Assembly (NCBI GenBank): GCA_038063775.1
Contig: JBBTUK010000001.1
Span: 1 to 51,780, forward strand
Origin: UM-FILTER-42-9 sp038063775
Lineage (GTDB): Bacteria; Patescibacteriota; Minisyncoccia; Moranbacterales; UBA2206
Direction of reading: 5' to 3'
DNA: 51,780 nt
Shown: positions 24,945 to 34,337 of the stretch, piece by piece
How positions within the stretch are numbered: position 1 is the stretch's first letter
Layout of the letters: the number at the start of each line of letters is the position of its first letter
Notes under the pieces: model-generated
What the model was told of the DNA's origin: nothing
The model's database searches: none
The model's input: the letters and a program-made list of their open reading frames with translations, nothing else
Made by a program: the position numbers and the translations under genes

Positions 24945-26237
24945 ATGGATACTTTTTTAATTGTTTTAATTGCCTATCTTCCTTTCCAGCTGGCGCTTAA
25001 CCCGAGCGCGGGAATTGACCTGGCTTCGATCCGCGTCTTGATTTTAGGCGCATTTTTTGTCTGGCTGGCAGTGGGTTTGAGAAAAAAGCGGCTGGTAGTG
25101 AAAAAAAATATCCAAACCGGGCTAGTCATAACCTTTCTTTTTCTTAATGTACTTTCTTTGTTAGTTGCCAGGAACACCGACTGGTCCAGCAGAAAATTGC
25201 TATTTCTTTTTTCAATTTTTCCCGTTTATTTTGTAGCCAGTCAGGCCGTAAATAAGCGGGAAAAAATCTTAAAAGCCAGCCAAACCATAGTTTTTAGCGC
25301 AACGGCGGCCGCTACTGTCGGTCTAGTTCAGTTTTTTGCGCAGTTTCTCTTCGGGCTGGAGAGTGTTTACAAATTTTGGGCTGACCATGTCATCGAGCCT
25401 TTTTTAGGGAAAACTTTTGCGGCGGCGGTGCTTCAAAACCCCAGCTGGCTGGTAAATATTTCCGGAAAAACCTATCTGCGGGCTACTGCTACTTTTCCTG
25501 ATCCGCATATGTTCTCTTTTTTTCTGGGCTTGGTTATTCCTTTAGCGCTAGCGCTAGCGGTTTTAAGTGAGAAGAAGATATTTTATAGTCTGGCTTTGGT
25601 GATTTTGCTACTGGCTGATGCAGCCACCTTTTCCCGCGGCGGATATCTGGGATTGTTCGCGGGGCTGGTGCTGGCGATAACCCTATCCTGGCCGAGACTG
25701 AAAAAGGTGCCAAAAGTTTTAGCCGCGGGATTGGCAGTCCTTTTGGCGGTTATTCTGATCATTCCCAATCCGGTTTCAAAACGGTATTTTTCCAGTTTTG
25801 ATTTAAAAGAAGGCTCCAATGAAGGCAGAATGGAAATGTGGCAGAAAGCCGTAAGCATCGCTTTAAACAATCCTCTTAATGGAGTGGGCATCGGCAATTA
25901 TCCCCTGGAAATAAAACCCGGCGCTTCTTACCGCGATCCGATTTATGCTCACAATACTTATCTGGACATTGCAGCCGAAACCGGAATTTTAAGCACCTTG
26001 GCTTTTCTGGGAATTTTAATTTTCGCTATTAAGTCTTTTTTAAAAAAAAGCCGAGAAAGCCTGATTTTTTTGGCCAGCGCCATAAGCCTGACGATCTTTG
26101 CCATTCATTCTTTGGTGGAAACCGCCATTTATTCTCCGGTGGTGCTGACCCTCTTTTTAATCATTGTCAGTTTTAGTAATGCGGAGGAAAAGAATAAGCC
26201 CGATAAAAATTTTGGCGCGTATGTTCTCCCGCGATAG
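24945..26237 (+). CDS. O-antigen ligase/polymerase-like membrane protein (Wzy_C)
   Basis: A 430-aa polytopic protein of the WaaL/Wzy family. The large extracytoplasmic loop carries the Wzy_C signature NEGRMEMWQKAVSIALNNPL, NGVGIGNYPLEIKPG and AHNTYLDIAAETGILSTLAF. Several hydrophobic helices flank it. It either polymerises repeat units or attaches them to an acceptor. CPR bacteria lack lipid A, so the acceptor would be a wall or surface molecule (inference). Confidence 0.88.
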   Translation: MDTFLIVLIAYLPFQLALNPSAGIDLASIRVLILGAFFVWLAVGLRKKRLVVKKNIQTGLVITFLFLNVLSLLVARNTDWSSRKLLFLFSIFPVYFVASQAVNKREKILKASQTIVFSATAAATVGLVQFFAQFLFGLESVYKFWADHVIEPFLGKTFAAAVLQNPSWLVNISGKTYLRATATFPDPHMFSFFLGLVIPLALALAVLSEKKIFYSLALVILLLADAATFSRGGYLGLFAGLVLAITLSWPRLKKVPKVLAAGLAVLLAVILIIPNPVSKRYFSSFDLKEGSNEGRMEMWQKAVSIALNNPLNGVGIGNYPLEIKPGASYRDPIYAHNTYLDIAAETGILSTLAFLGILIFAIKSFLKKSRESLIFLASAISLTIFAIHSLVETAIYSPVVLTLFLIIVSFSNAEEKNKPDKNFGAYVLPR

Positions 26238-26279
26238 GCGTTCCAACCAAGGATTTTTATTTTTTAACTTTGACAAAAG

Positions 26280-27372
26280 ATGCGGAAAATTTATAGTCAA
26301 ACGCAAAAAATGCTGAACCTGGAAAATTTGGTTTATCTGACCGTTGTCGGACTTCCCTTGTATCTGGTTAAGGTGAATTTTTTTGGCCTTCCGACAAATG
26401 TGCTGGAAATTCTTGAAGCAACGGTTTTTTTCACTTGGCTGTTGGATAAAAATTATCCAAAACCAAAAGCGCATATGCTGTTTTTTGCATATAAAAAATA
26501 TATAATTTCGATCAGCTTGATCATTTTTGGGCTATTAGCCTCCACCTGGTTCAATGGCAACTACCGGATCGGATTAGGCATAATTAAGGGCTGGTTTATC
26601 CTTCCGATCTTATTTACAGTGGCAGTTTTAAATATCTTTGATCGGACCCAGATTCCCAATATCTTCAAAGCTTTTTTTGTCTCGGCGCTGGCGGTTTCCT
26701 TGGCCGCTCTCGGCTGGTTTTTCTTCGGCCGCCTGACTTACGATGGTCGCTTGGCCGGACCTTTTAATTCTCCCAACTATCTGGCGATGTATCTAGCGCC
26801 AGCAGTAATTATTGGCGTAGTGCTGGCTCAAATCCAAAGCCTAGAATCCAAAACAAAAAAGGTTTTATTAAAAACAAGCACCTTCTATCACACGAGCCTG
26901 GCGCTGCTGTTAATCCCCCTTTATTTAACGCATTCTTTCGCGGCATGGGCAGCGCTTGTCATCAGTCTTTTAATTAGGGAGGCTATAACCAAAGGGAAAA
27001 GCATCTTAAAGTCCAAAGTTTTTTGGAGCAGCGCTATTTTAATGCTGCTGTTTTTTTCCGTCGAGTGGAACAGCGGGAAACTTCGAGANNNNNNNNNNNN
27101 NNNNNNNNNNNNNNNNNNNNNNNNNNNNNNNNNNNNNNNNNNNNNNNNNNNNNNNNNNNNNNNNNNNNNNNNNNNNNNNNNNNNNNNNGGATGTTTGGCG
27201 GATGGAAAAAAGCGCTCTGCGCGCGATTGCAATGGCTATAATGTTTTATATCCTGCTCCATGGGCTGGTGGATACGACTTATTTCAAAAACGATCTAGCG
27301 GTCATTTTCTGGCTCAGCTTTCTTATTTTGAGCCAAAAAAAAGCAGCGCCAACGACGCCAGTCTCAGGCTGA
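26280..27372 (+). CDS. Second O-antigen ligase-like membrane protein, interrupted by an assembly gap
   Basis: The first 269 codons (to 27088) encode hydrophobic helices and the motif GRLAGPFNSPNYLAMYLAPA common to this family. After the 100-N gap, the frame starting with GAT at 27190 reads DVWRMEKSALRAIAMAIMFY, ILLHGLVDTTYFKNDLAVIF, WLSFLILSQKKAAPTTPVSG and stops at 27370-27372, which is a convincing membrane C-terminus. The frames on either side differ only because the gap length is a placeholder; a true gap divisible by three joins them. The Wzy_C loop is in the missing part. A reading that ends at 27392 is in the wrong frame. Confidence 0.75.
27089..27188. other. Assembly gap (100 N)
   Basis: Fixed-length placeholder within the second O-antigen ligase-like gene. 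Its flanks share no sequence, so real sequence is missing. Confidence 0.98.
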
Positions 27373-27386
27373 AAACTCTAAAGGTG

Positions 27387-28556
27387 TCATAAATCAGCGC
27401 GGTATAATTTGCCATCGCTTTTATTTACAAAAAACAAGATACTTTCATCATAATTCAAAAACAAAGTGCTCGCGTCAAAGCTACCCTGGATCTTATCCAG
27501 CGCCACGATCCTTTCTTTCTCGCCCGTCTGGGTGTTAACTTTCCAGAATGTGTCGGTCGTGTTGAATTTTCCGGCGTAGTAGTCATTGGGTAAAATGGCA
27601 CTCTCCGGGATTGAACCGGGCAAAGCGCAGTAAACAGTCTTGTTGTCCCTGGTCCAGACACACTTGGTCACAAAGGTCGGCATTTCCAAATTCTTATATT
27701 CTCCGCCTTGATCGTTGATGACAGCTAGCCTAATCTTTGTGCCACCCTTTGCGTCAGAATGGCTGAGTAATGCCTTTGTTCCATTGTTGTTCCATAGATA
27801 ATCAACGCCGAATTTTCCGGTAAACAAAATTTTGCTGCTTTGGCCGACAATAGAAACAGACTGCAGAACAGTTTCGGAATTAGCATCCGGATTGGTCCAG
27901 AAAGAAACTAGTCCAGATTGGGGAACGGGGGCGATAACAATATTTTTATAATTTAATTCCGTTATTTTTTCCCAGCCGGTGCCGTCTGGATTGGCAATGT
28001 TCAAGCTTCTTTTTTGGCTGGCCGGATCAAAATATTTGTAAAAAATCTTGTCGTTGTTCTGCCAGACAACAAAATCCAAATTGTTTTTCAGCGGCATACC
28101 TCGCCGGTTGGCGTAATCATAGTAGAAGAATTGGGACTGGCCATTGCCTTTGGAAAATTTAGTCAGAACTTTTGTTTTGCTGGGCGACCAATAAACGCCA
28201 GTCAGGCCAGGCAAGTCTTTTTCCGAGATAACTTTTTTGCCGTTGCCGTCTGGATCTATCTGGTAGGTTTTGCCGTTTTCCTTGGAATAGTATTTGACGA
28301 CCTGCTCGCTGTCGGCAAAAATCGGTCCCAAAACTGGTTCTTCCGAAACAGGGAATATTTTTGCGTCACTCTTCGTTTTTTGGGCTTGAGTCGGAGAAGA
28401 CTCCTGGGTTTCCGTTGCCGGAACCTCGTTTTGCTTTTGAACCTCCGCGACTTTTTCTGCCGGTTTTTTGAACGACAAGTAATAAACCCCCCAAAGAAGA
28501 AGGACGATAGCTAACAGCAAGGATGAGATAAAAAAAATCTTTTTTGAAGGAGACAT
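27387..28556 (-). CDS. Membrane-anchored beta-propeller-like protein
   Basis: A 389-aa protein with an N-terminal signal anchor (IFFISSLLLAIVLLLWGVYY), a Gln/Thr/Lys-rich linker, and an extracytoplasmic domain with recurring strands of TolB/WD40-like type (GLTGVYWSPSKTKVLTKFSK, FVVWQNNDKIFYKYFD, CVWTRDNKTVYCALPG). It is the last gene of the leftward secretion-like cluster and converges with the O-antigen ligase-like gene. The function is unknown; a scaffold or binding role in the secretion complex is possible. Confidence 0.7.
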   Translation of the reverse strand: MSPSKKIFFISSLLLAIVLLLWGVYYLSFKKPAEKVAEVQKQNEVPATETQESSPTQAQKTKSDAKIFPVSEEPVLGPIFADSEQVVKYYSKENGKTYQIDPDGNGKKVISEKDLPGLTGVYWSPSKTKVLTKFSKGNGQSQFFYYDYANRRGMPLKNNLDFVVWQNNDKIFYKYFDPASQKRSLNIANPDGTGWEKITELNYKNIVIAPVPQSGLVSFWTNPDANSETVLQSVSIVGQSSKILFTGKFGVDYLWNNNGTKALLSHSDAKGGTKIRLAVINDQGGEYKNLEMPTFVTKCVWTRDNKTVYCALPGSIPESAILPNDYYAGKFNTTDTFWKVNTQTGEKERIVALDKIQGSFDASTLFLNYDESILFFVNKSDGKLYRADL

Positions 28557-28571
28557 AGAACACGATAAAAA

Positions 28572-29075
28572 TTATTCAAATGGCTTTCCGTTTGGGCAAA
28601 AGCTAAGACCGAAATTGAGACCAGAATTCCTGGGACTAACTCCGTAAGGAACACCCAAGGAAACATTCAATTCGCAAGCTTGATCTTTGGTAACTCCCAG
28701 AGTATCTAAAAAAGCGCCTTCGGCCTTATTTCTCGCTTCTTTTAAAGTCGAGCTTAAAATAGCAATGTTGAAAAGTTTATCTTTTGGAAAAAAAGCCATG
28801 GTATAATCGCTGTTTTCTAAAAAAGTAACTGTTCCATCCGGAAGCTTGTAAATCGGATTATTGTAAAGATTGTTCGTATCAATGCTTTCTTTTTCGGCAG
28901 GGACGGTCATTTTTTTGGCATCGGGAGGGGGAATTATAAACTCAGCTGTAGGCGCTGACGGAGAAACGGAGGAAGGAGGAATTGTTTTTTTAGGTTTCAC
29001 AACAAGAAAATAGCCGATTATTACCAAAACGAGCAGGGCAAGCAATATTAAAGTTATCTTAACACTTTTTTTCAT
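28572..29075 (-). CDS. Small membrane-anchored protein, 167 aa
   Basis: ATG 29075 begins MKKSVKITLILLALLVLVII, a clear signal anchor; the longer reading adds 46 residues that overlap the neighbouring gene and have no support. After a Pro/Ser-rich stretch, the folded part (VTFLENSDYTMAFFPKDKLF, ILSSTLKEARNKAEGAFLDT, LGVTKDQACELNVSLGVPYG) contains two cysteines. Proteins of this pattern are frequent in CPR secretion and pilus clusters. I do not recognise a named family. Confidence 0.7.
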   Translation of the reverse strand: MKKSVKITLILLALLVLVIIGYFLVVKPKKTIPPSSVSPSAPTAEFIIPPPDAKKMTVPAEKESIDTNNLYNNPIYKLPDGTVTFLENSDYTMAFFPKDKLFNIAILSSTLKEARNKAEGAFLDTLGVTKDQACELNVSLGVPYGVSPRNSGLNFGLSFCPNGKPFE

Positions 29076-29097
29076 ATAAAATAAAAAATTGCTTAAA

Positions 29098-30009
29098 TTA
29101 GCAACGGCATCCGGAGGGTCCAGAACTGGCTCCCCAGCGGCTCCAGCTTGTTCCGCCATTGGAAATGCTGCAAGCCGCCTGAATATTAGTAGTCGGGTCT
29201 CTGGCAGCGGCAACGCATTGGTTGAAAACTGTTGGGTTGGTTACGGAGCACGTATGATTTTGAGCAGTGTAAAGAGGGCCTACCGAGCCAGTGCAATTCA
29301 ATCCGGCAACATTATTAGCGGTAAGATTAATTTGAAAAAGTCCATACGAAACTGATTCCCCTCCAGGTACGCACTTGTCAACTCCGCTGGCTATAGACGC
29401 TATGCCAGAGCTTTCTTTCTGGCAAATGACAGAGGCCTTATTGGCGCTGGATGCCAGACAAGTGCCAGCAAAATTAGCAGGTGCGCATGCTCCAGATTGC
29501 GCGACTCGGCAAGCCGGAGTTTGAACGGCACATGGATATTGGGCCGGATCCAATCCTCCAGGAGGCGGGACACCAGGAGCACCCGGAGCGCCAGGAGGAG
29601 TAACCACAGAAAGCGGGATCGGCGCGACAGTCGGCTTTCTTAACTTCACCAGATCAGGGTTGATCGTATAAAGGATGATATAGGCGCTCAAAGCCAAAAG
29701 CAGCCCGACAATGGCGTCTGTTATGACGCCCTTGGCTTTTTCCATACTGGCATTGTTTCCGGCTGAAGTTATATACATAAAGCCGCCGATGGACAGCATA
29801 ATCATAGCGGCGATGCCAACAGCTCCGATGCCGAACCGGTAGATGATTGCGATATAATCAAAGAAATCATACGGCGCGGCAAGTGTATAGCCCGGAATCT
29901 CCTCCATCGGCTTATAAGTGCCGATGGAGGAGGCCATAATCGGAACTAAAACAAGCAGACTGAAAAACAAGACGAGTAATATTTTTTTGGTGTTTTTTTT
30001 AATTTTCAT
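29098..30009 (-). CDS. VirB2/TrbC-like pilin fused to a lysozyme-like (lytic transglycosylase) domain
   Basis: A 303-aa protein. Residues 1-120 have a signal segment (ILLVLFFSLLVLVPIMASS) and two hydrophobic helices (FGIGAVGIAAMIMLSIGGFM and ITDAIVGLLLALSAYIILYT) joined by the small basic loop ITSAGNNASMEKAKG, the pattern of CPR pilin-like conjugation subunits. A Pro/Gly linker follows. The C-terminal part has VICQKESSG, a probable catalytic Glu, then SYGLFQINL, the lysozyme/SLT signature, and about ten cysteines. It thus joins roles of VirB2 and VirB1. ATG 30009 is chosen for the signal segment; it overlaps the previous gene by 11 bp. Confidence 0.8.
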   Translation of the reverse strand: MKIKKNTKKILLVLFFSLLVLVPIMASSIGTYKPMEEIPGYTLAAPYDFFDYIAIIYRFGIGAVGIAAMIMLSIGGFMYITSAGNNASMEKAKGVITDAIVGLLLALSAYIILYTINPDLVKLRKPTVAPIPLSVVTPPGAPGAPGVPPPGGLDPAQYPCAVQTPACRVAQSGACAPANFAGTCLASSANKASVICQKESSGIASIASGVDKCVPGGESVSYGLFQINLTANNVAGLNCTGSVGPLYTAQNHTCSVTNPTVFNQCVAAARDPTTNIQAACSISNGGTSWSRWGASSGPSGCRC

Positions 30010-33000
30010 TTTTGTTGATGACAGGAGCCGGGAAAAGGGAAAGGATAATCCAGATGCCAAAGAGCAGCAGGAAGGTCGTTAAAACGATGCGGAACAGGAA
30101 GTTAATATAAGACGGAAGGCCGGAAATCATAGCCGCCAAGATTTTTTTCGGCGGACCCGCCTTAGAATTGTCCGCTCCGGCGGTCCCGGGGAGAGCGGTG
30201 ACCATTTCAAGATTTATGGTGCCGCTTAACTGCTTTTCGTAAAATTGATTATAGCCCACTCCCCAATTAGCGTTGAGGATTTTTTTGATATCGTTAGTAG
30301 GCGTGTAAAGAGTATCCAGGGCCACCATATAATATTCGCCCGGAAGTTTATTGACGGCAACAGAAACACTGCTGCTATCGGCCGGATTGGTTGAATCAAT
30401 CCCATCCACTTGCCAGACATTTTTTGTGCGATCAATATATTCCGGTGGCACGGTTTTGGGATATACTTCAAAAGTAAAATTGGCATTTGTGCCAGGCACC
30501 GCCTGAAAGTCAGTTTCGCTGTAGTCTGGCCACAGTGTTCCATCTAGGCCGGCATACGATCCCAAAAGAGTCGGTTGAGCGCCTTCTGTCGCGACAATTT
30601 TTACCGATGGCACCGCCACCCTGAAAGTCCGGGTCAAGTTTATTTTATTGCCAGTTGTGGAATTAACGGCGCTCATCGCTATCGTATAAGTTGCTCCGGG
30701 GTCTTTGAGAATGGGGAAAAAATTTATGTTATTTTGCTCGGTTTCATTACAACCCTCAAAAAAACATTGACTATAGGTCAGCGGTTCTCCGTTAACTGTC
30801 CATAAAAAATTATGATCAGCGGCATCTCCAGAATATTGCAAACCGATTAGCTGGTTTTTTAAGACCGGACAAATGTTATAGTCCTGATCAGCCTGAGCTT
30901 TTTCCAAATCAGTAGTTCCTCCTTTTTCACAAATCGTAGCGCCCAGAGCTAACGTGGAAGCGCTAGCGGCTATGCCATTGTAGGCCTGTATAGTTTCAGA
31001 AGAAGAAGTGAGCTGGATAACAACAGAGGCCCGTCCTTCTCTGACAGTTCCTCCGCCCGATTGGTCGGTCTCTTTGGCGGTCAGCCTGACTTTTAAGTAA
31101 CGAACATCTCCCGCGGGGAACTTATCGTCAGGAATTTGCAATTTAAATTTTAAAGTTTTGATACCTATGCCGGATGTCTGGGTTGAATCAACAAGATCTT
31201 CTTTGGACAAGGGGCCAGTCCACTCTTCACTACTAATGGAAGCGGAATTTCCCGTGTAGACTTGCCATTCATAGCGCAAAAAATCTTCATTCAGAACATT
31301 TTGGGCGGAAGAGGTAACCACCACTGTGTCTGAATTTTCTCCCGCGGGGTCATTCATCGGGTTTTCCGGGATAGCCGACAAACTCACTTGCATTTTATTG
31401 CCGCCTTCGGTCACATCCGCCGGCGTCAGCAGATTTTTGGTCAGGCAGTCATTTAGGTCATCCACGGTCATAGTAAAGGCGTTTCCGCTAACTTCATAGC
31501 TTAACGGACCAAGGAGCGATTTTTCGGTCGAAAGTACAGCTCCATTCACATCGGTCAGGGTTTGCGTTATTTCCAATGTGTCTTCAATAACCAAGGTCAG
31601 ATTTATATCGTTTTGTGTCACCAGGCGAGATACAACATATGTTTCGGTGAGAGTGTTGCCATAAATCACTTCGTTATCAGCGTGGGTGGTAGCGGCTTCA
31701 TCCCGACCAACCGTGAAATTAGGGGCGACATAACCGCTGGTTCCCATAACTTCGCCGCCTGTTTGTGTGCTGACTCCATCGGTAACGGTAAGCGTCCCTC
31801 CGACGCGGATAAGCGCGGTGTCAGCCCACTTGACCGTATCCAAAGTTCCGCCAGCGCCATCGTCCACGGGTATGATCGTATCGCTGGTTGTTATTCCGCC
31901 CACTTTATTGATGGACGCGGTAGCGGTTTCGGGGTTCGGATCTTGCAAAGTGATATCATTTTCTTCCAGCCAAGGTACTGTATGCTCCGGTTCCACCAGC
32001 CAAGCCGCCACTTCTTCTTCAGTCAGATCAAAGGCTTGTCCCAGCGGACGCGCATCCGTAACATAATCACCGTAATCCCATTCTCCTAAAAAGTCGCCTA
32101 CAGTACAGGTATTTTTGGACAAAGCCCACATAGTTTTATAAGAAGAATCATCCATTTGCGTCGGTTCCATGGAAATTCCTTCCACTGCCACTCCCACCCG
32201 GTCTCCGGCTTGGTAATTCCAGGTGAACCCGGACATTCCCCGGCCCACCACATTGGATTCATCATTGAAGGATGTTCCGGCGGTATCGTTGTTGTGCGGA
32301 TCCGTATGCCAAAATTTTTCCTGACTCATTGTAAATTCAGGATCACCGCCATCCCCTTCTCCTAACGCATCTATTCCGTCATCCGGAAAAAGATGAGCGC
32401 ATTCAGGCAGTATATATTCATTTCCGGTTTTCCAATCATGCACATAACAATAAGCATTTTTGCCCTCCTGGTCATTTCCACCGAAAGGAGCTTCATAGCC
32501 GTCGTTAGTATCAGTTTCACTGTCGTAAGGACCTGGGTTTCCAGCAGTTGACGGCCTGTTCCAGTCAAAGCCGGCATTGGCGATAATCCGCCCGGCGGCG
32601 ATTTTGTAATCATTCACATTAATAGTGCCATTGTCATCAAGATCGCAAGCCGCGTTTCCGGGAACGACATCCAAGTCTACATTATCAAATGGCTGTCCTT
32701 GCAAGCATTGCGCGCGTTGCAAATACCAAGTGTAATAGAGATCATTGGGGCTATTATTCAAGAAATAGGCCGGCATAGCGGTAGCGGTTATTTCCGTTCC
32801 GTCCGACGGGTTCGGCGGAGAAAAATTCAAATAAACTGTCGGCGCCTGCTTTTTCTGCCGGCTTTGATTATAGGTTGCCACGGAATTTTTGACCTCGTTT
32901 TTGTCCGCACCCGTTTCTGCCAACATAGAGTCAAAAAGTTTGCCGGGAGTCATGTTTAGAATCTTAGTCGCTCCGGCTCCCGACAGGAACATCCAAGCCG

Positions 33001-33085
33001 CACTGCCCCTGGCACTTTCAACAGGGAAAAAAGACATAAAAATAAAGAGAATCAAAAATATAGGTGAAAAGATTTTTTTGCGCAT
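29999..33085 (-). CDS. Large secreted protein with C-terminal anchor, secretion-cluster component
   Basis: A 1028-aa protein with an N-terminal signal (KKIFSPIFLILFIFMSFFPV) and a C-terminal transmembrane helix (FLFRIVLTTFLLLFGIWIIL). Between them are mostly beta-rich extracytoplasmic segments. Around residue 150-170, CDLDDNGTINVNDYKIAAGR is a dockerin-like calcium loop, and later segments (TEITATAMPAYF, ATYTIAMSAVNSTTGNKINL, NFTFEVYPKTVPPE) look Ig/CARDB-like. ATG 33085 is preferred over 33115, which overlaps the previous gene. It is the largest member of the cluster and could form a surface structure. Confidence 0.75.
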   Translation of the reverse strand: MRKKIFSPIFLILFIFMSFFPVESARGSAAWMFLSGAGATKILNMTPGKLFDSMLAETGADKNEVKNSVATYNQSRQKKQAPTVYLNFSPPNPSDGTEITATAMPAYFLNNSPNDLYYTWYLQRAQCLQGQPFDNVDLDVVPGNAACDLDDNGTINVNDYKIAAGRIIANAGFDWNRPSTAGNPGPYDSETDTNDGYEAPFGGNDQEGKNAYCYVHDWKTGNEYILPECAHLFPDDGIDALGEGDGGDPEFTMSQEKFWHTDPHNNDTAGTSFNDESNVVGRGMSGFTWNYQAGDRVGVAVEGISMEPTQMDDSSYKTMWALSKNTCTVGDFLGEWDYGDYVTDARPLGQAFDLTEEEVAAWLVEPEHTVPWLEENDITLQDPNPETATASINKVGGITTSDTIIPVDDGAGGTLDTVKWADTALIRVGGTLTVTDGVSTQTGGEVMGTSGYVAPNFTVGRDEAATTHADNEVIYGNTLTETYVVSRLVTQNDINLTLVIEDTLEITQTLTDVNGAVLSTEKSLLGPLSYEVSGNAFTMTVDDLNDCLTKNLLTPADVTEGGNKMQVSLSAIPENPMNDPAGENSDTVVVTSSAQNVLNEDFLRYEWQVYTGNSASISSEEWTGPLSKEDLVDSTQTSGIGIKTLKFKLQIPDDKFPAGDVRYLKVRLTAKETDQSGGGTVREGRASVVIQLTSSSETIQAYNGIAASASTLALGATICEKGGTTDLEKAQADQDYNICPVLKNQLIGLQYSGDAADHNFLWTVNGEPLTYSQCFFEGCNETEQNNINFFPILKDPGATYTIAMSAVNSTTGNKINLTRTFRVAVPSVKIVATEGAQPTLLGSYAGLDGTLWPDYSETDFQAVPGTNANFTFEVYPKTVPPEYIDRTKNVWQVDGIDSTNPADSSSVSVAVNKLPGEYYMVALDTLYTPTNDIKKILNANWGVGYNQFYEKQLSGTINLEMVTALPGTAGADNSKAGPPKKILAAMISGLPSYINFLFRIVLTTFLLLFGIWIILSLFPAPVINKNEN

Positions 33086-33092
33086 AGATTTT

Positions 33093-33764
33093 TTAAACCA
33101 ATTGTTTGAAAGCATAAACTATATAAGCGTCTAATATTATTATAAACAATAATCCCATTAAATACGAATAGACAAAAGAGCGAGTTTTGTAAGTCAGCCA
33201 TCCGCCGGTCAGCGAAATGATGACATACGGCGCCATGATCCAGGAAAAACTTCTGGTTAATCCGAGAAAAATCGCAAAAGAAAAGGCAGCCACTAAAATC
33301 GCCAGAGAACCGAATTTTTCGGCAAAAGTGAAGAAAATAAAGCCCCGGTAAAAGGACTCGTGGAGAAACAGCCAGATATTGACAAAAACCAGCTCATAAA
33401 CCAGAAACCACCAAAAACTGCCCAGCGCGTAACTCGGGAGAAGGTAAGCTCTTTTAAAGGAGGTAAATTCTATTAAAAAATAGGCAATCAGGAGGGAGAG
33501 AAGCAGCATTCCGGCCAGCCATCCGGCATTCTCTCTGGTCACGCTAAAAGTTAGTCCAAAATCCCGGAAGCTTTTTTTGAGGATAAGTTTTATGTAGAGA
33601 GCGGGAATGATCAGCAAGAAAAAAAGCAAACGGCTCAGATCCTGGACTGGGCCCCGGGACGGAAAAAAGTAAAACAGCGCCAAACAAGCCAGCGCCAAAA
33701 AAGAGCCGGTCAAGACTTCTTTCCATTTGGCTAAAAATTTTATTTCTGTTTCTCTTTTTTGCAT
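33093..33764 (-). CDS. CPBP-family intramembrane protein, probably catalytically degenerate
   Basis: A 223-aa protein with about seven hydrophobic segments and the layout of CPBP (Abi) intramembrane proteases. The first motif reads FLHESFYRGF where active members have EExxxR, so the first Glu is His. The later His-containing motifs are not evident (LTRSFSWIMAPYVIISLTGG; SYLMGLLFIIILDAY). It may be an inactive membrane partner. It sits between two cluster genes with spacers of 7-8 bp, so it is part of the operon. Confidence 0.65.
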   Translation of the reverse strand: MQKRETEIKFLAKWKEVLTGSFLALACLALFYFFPSRGPVQDLSRLLFFLLIIPALYIKLILKKSFRDFGLTFSVTRENAGWLAGMLLLSLLIAYFLIEFTSFKRAYLLPSYALGSFWWFLVYELVFVNIWLFLHESFYRGFIFFTFAEKFGSLAILVAAFSFAIFLGLTRSFSWIMAPYVIISLTGGWLTYKTRSFVYSYLMGLLFIIILDAYIVYAFKQLV

Positions 33765-33772
33765 AATTAATT

Positions 33773-34246
33773 CTAAGGAGCGGCTTTAGTTGCCAGATTA
33801 GCCAAGCGAGTGGCGCCGGTGATCTTTTTCATTCTTTTTTTAAGTCTCTGCAAAATTTTTCTGACGTAAATATAGACGACCGCGCCGGTGAGAACGGGTA
33901 GCAGGTTTACCACGGGAATGGTTTCAATTGTCGTGCCTCCAAAAAGCAGCATAAAATTGTGGAAAAATTCCGTGGGAGCGGCCAAAAAAATCAAAAGAGC
34001 GATCGTAATCATAACCAAAATGGTAATTAGCGTGCCGATAGCCGGTGAAGAGCCGATGCCGAAAAAATCCGCTACGTCTTTTCCAATCGCCATTAGAATG
34101 GCCAAAAAATAGGGCATATCTTTCAGCATATCAATGAGCGGTTCTTTCCTTTCCGCGGGCGTTTGGCTGGCAACAGCCAAGTATTGGCTTTGGTTCAGCC
34201 GGGCGTTCTCTAAATCTTCCTGATAGTTGATTTCGTCTTCTTCCAT
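33773..34246 (-). CDS. Membrane protein of the secretion cluster, 157 aa
   Basis: It has an acidic N-terminus (MEEDEINYQEDLENARL), three hydrophobic stretches (FLAILMAIGKDVADFFGIGS; IGTLITILVMITIALLIFLA; VNLLPVLTGAVVYIYVRKIL) and a basic tail (KRLKKRMKKI). I do not recognise a family. It lies directly downstream of the VirB4-like ATPase, a place where small membrane subunits are often encoded. Confidence 0.65.
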   Translation of the reverse strand: MEEDEINYQEDLENARLNQSQYLAVASQTPAERKEPLIDMLKDMPYFLAILMAIGKDVADFFGIGSSPAIGTLITILVMITIALLIFLAAPTEFFHNFMLLFGGTTIETIPVVNLLPVLTGAVVYIYVRKILQRLKKRMKKITGATRLANLATKAAP

Positions 34247-34337
34247 ACCCGGTAGCAGTCCACCTTTGAGTCAAACTGAAGGCGGCAAATATTTAAAATT
34301 TATCATATATCATCACCTGGTAGCATTGAACAAAAAA

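Noticed and set aside
26280..27392. O-antigen ligase-like gene read straight through the N gap to 27392
   Set aside because: The sequence after the gap in that frame is polar and unlike the family; the frame from 27190 gives clear membrane helices and ends at 27372.
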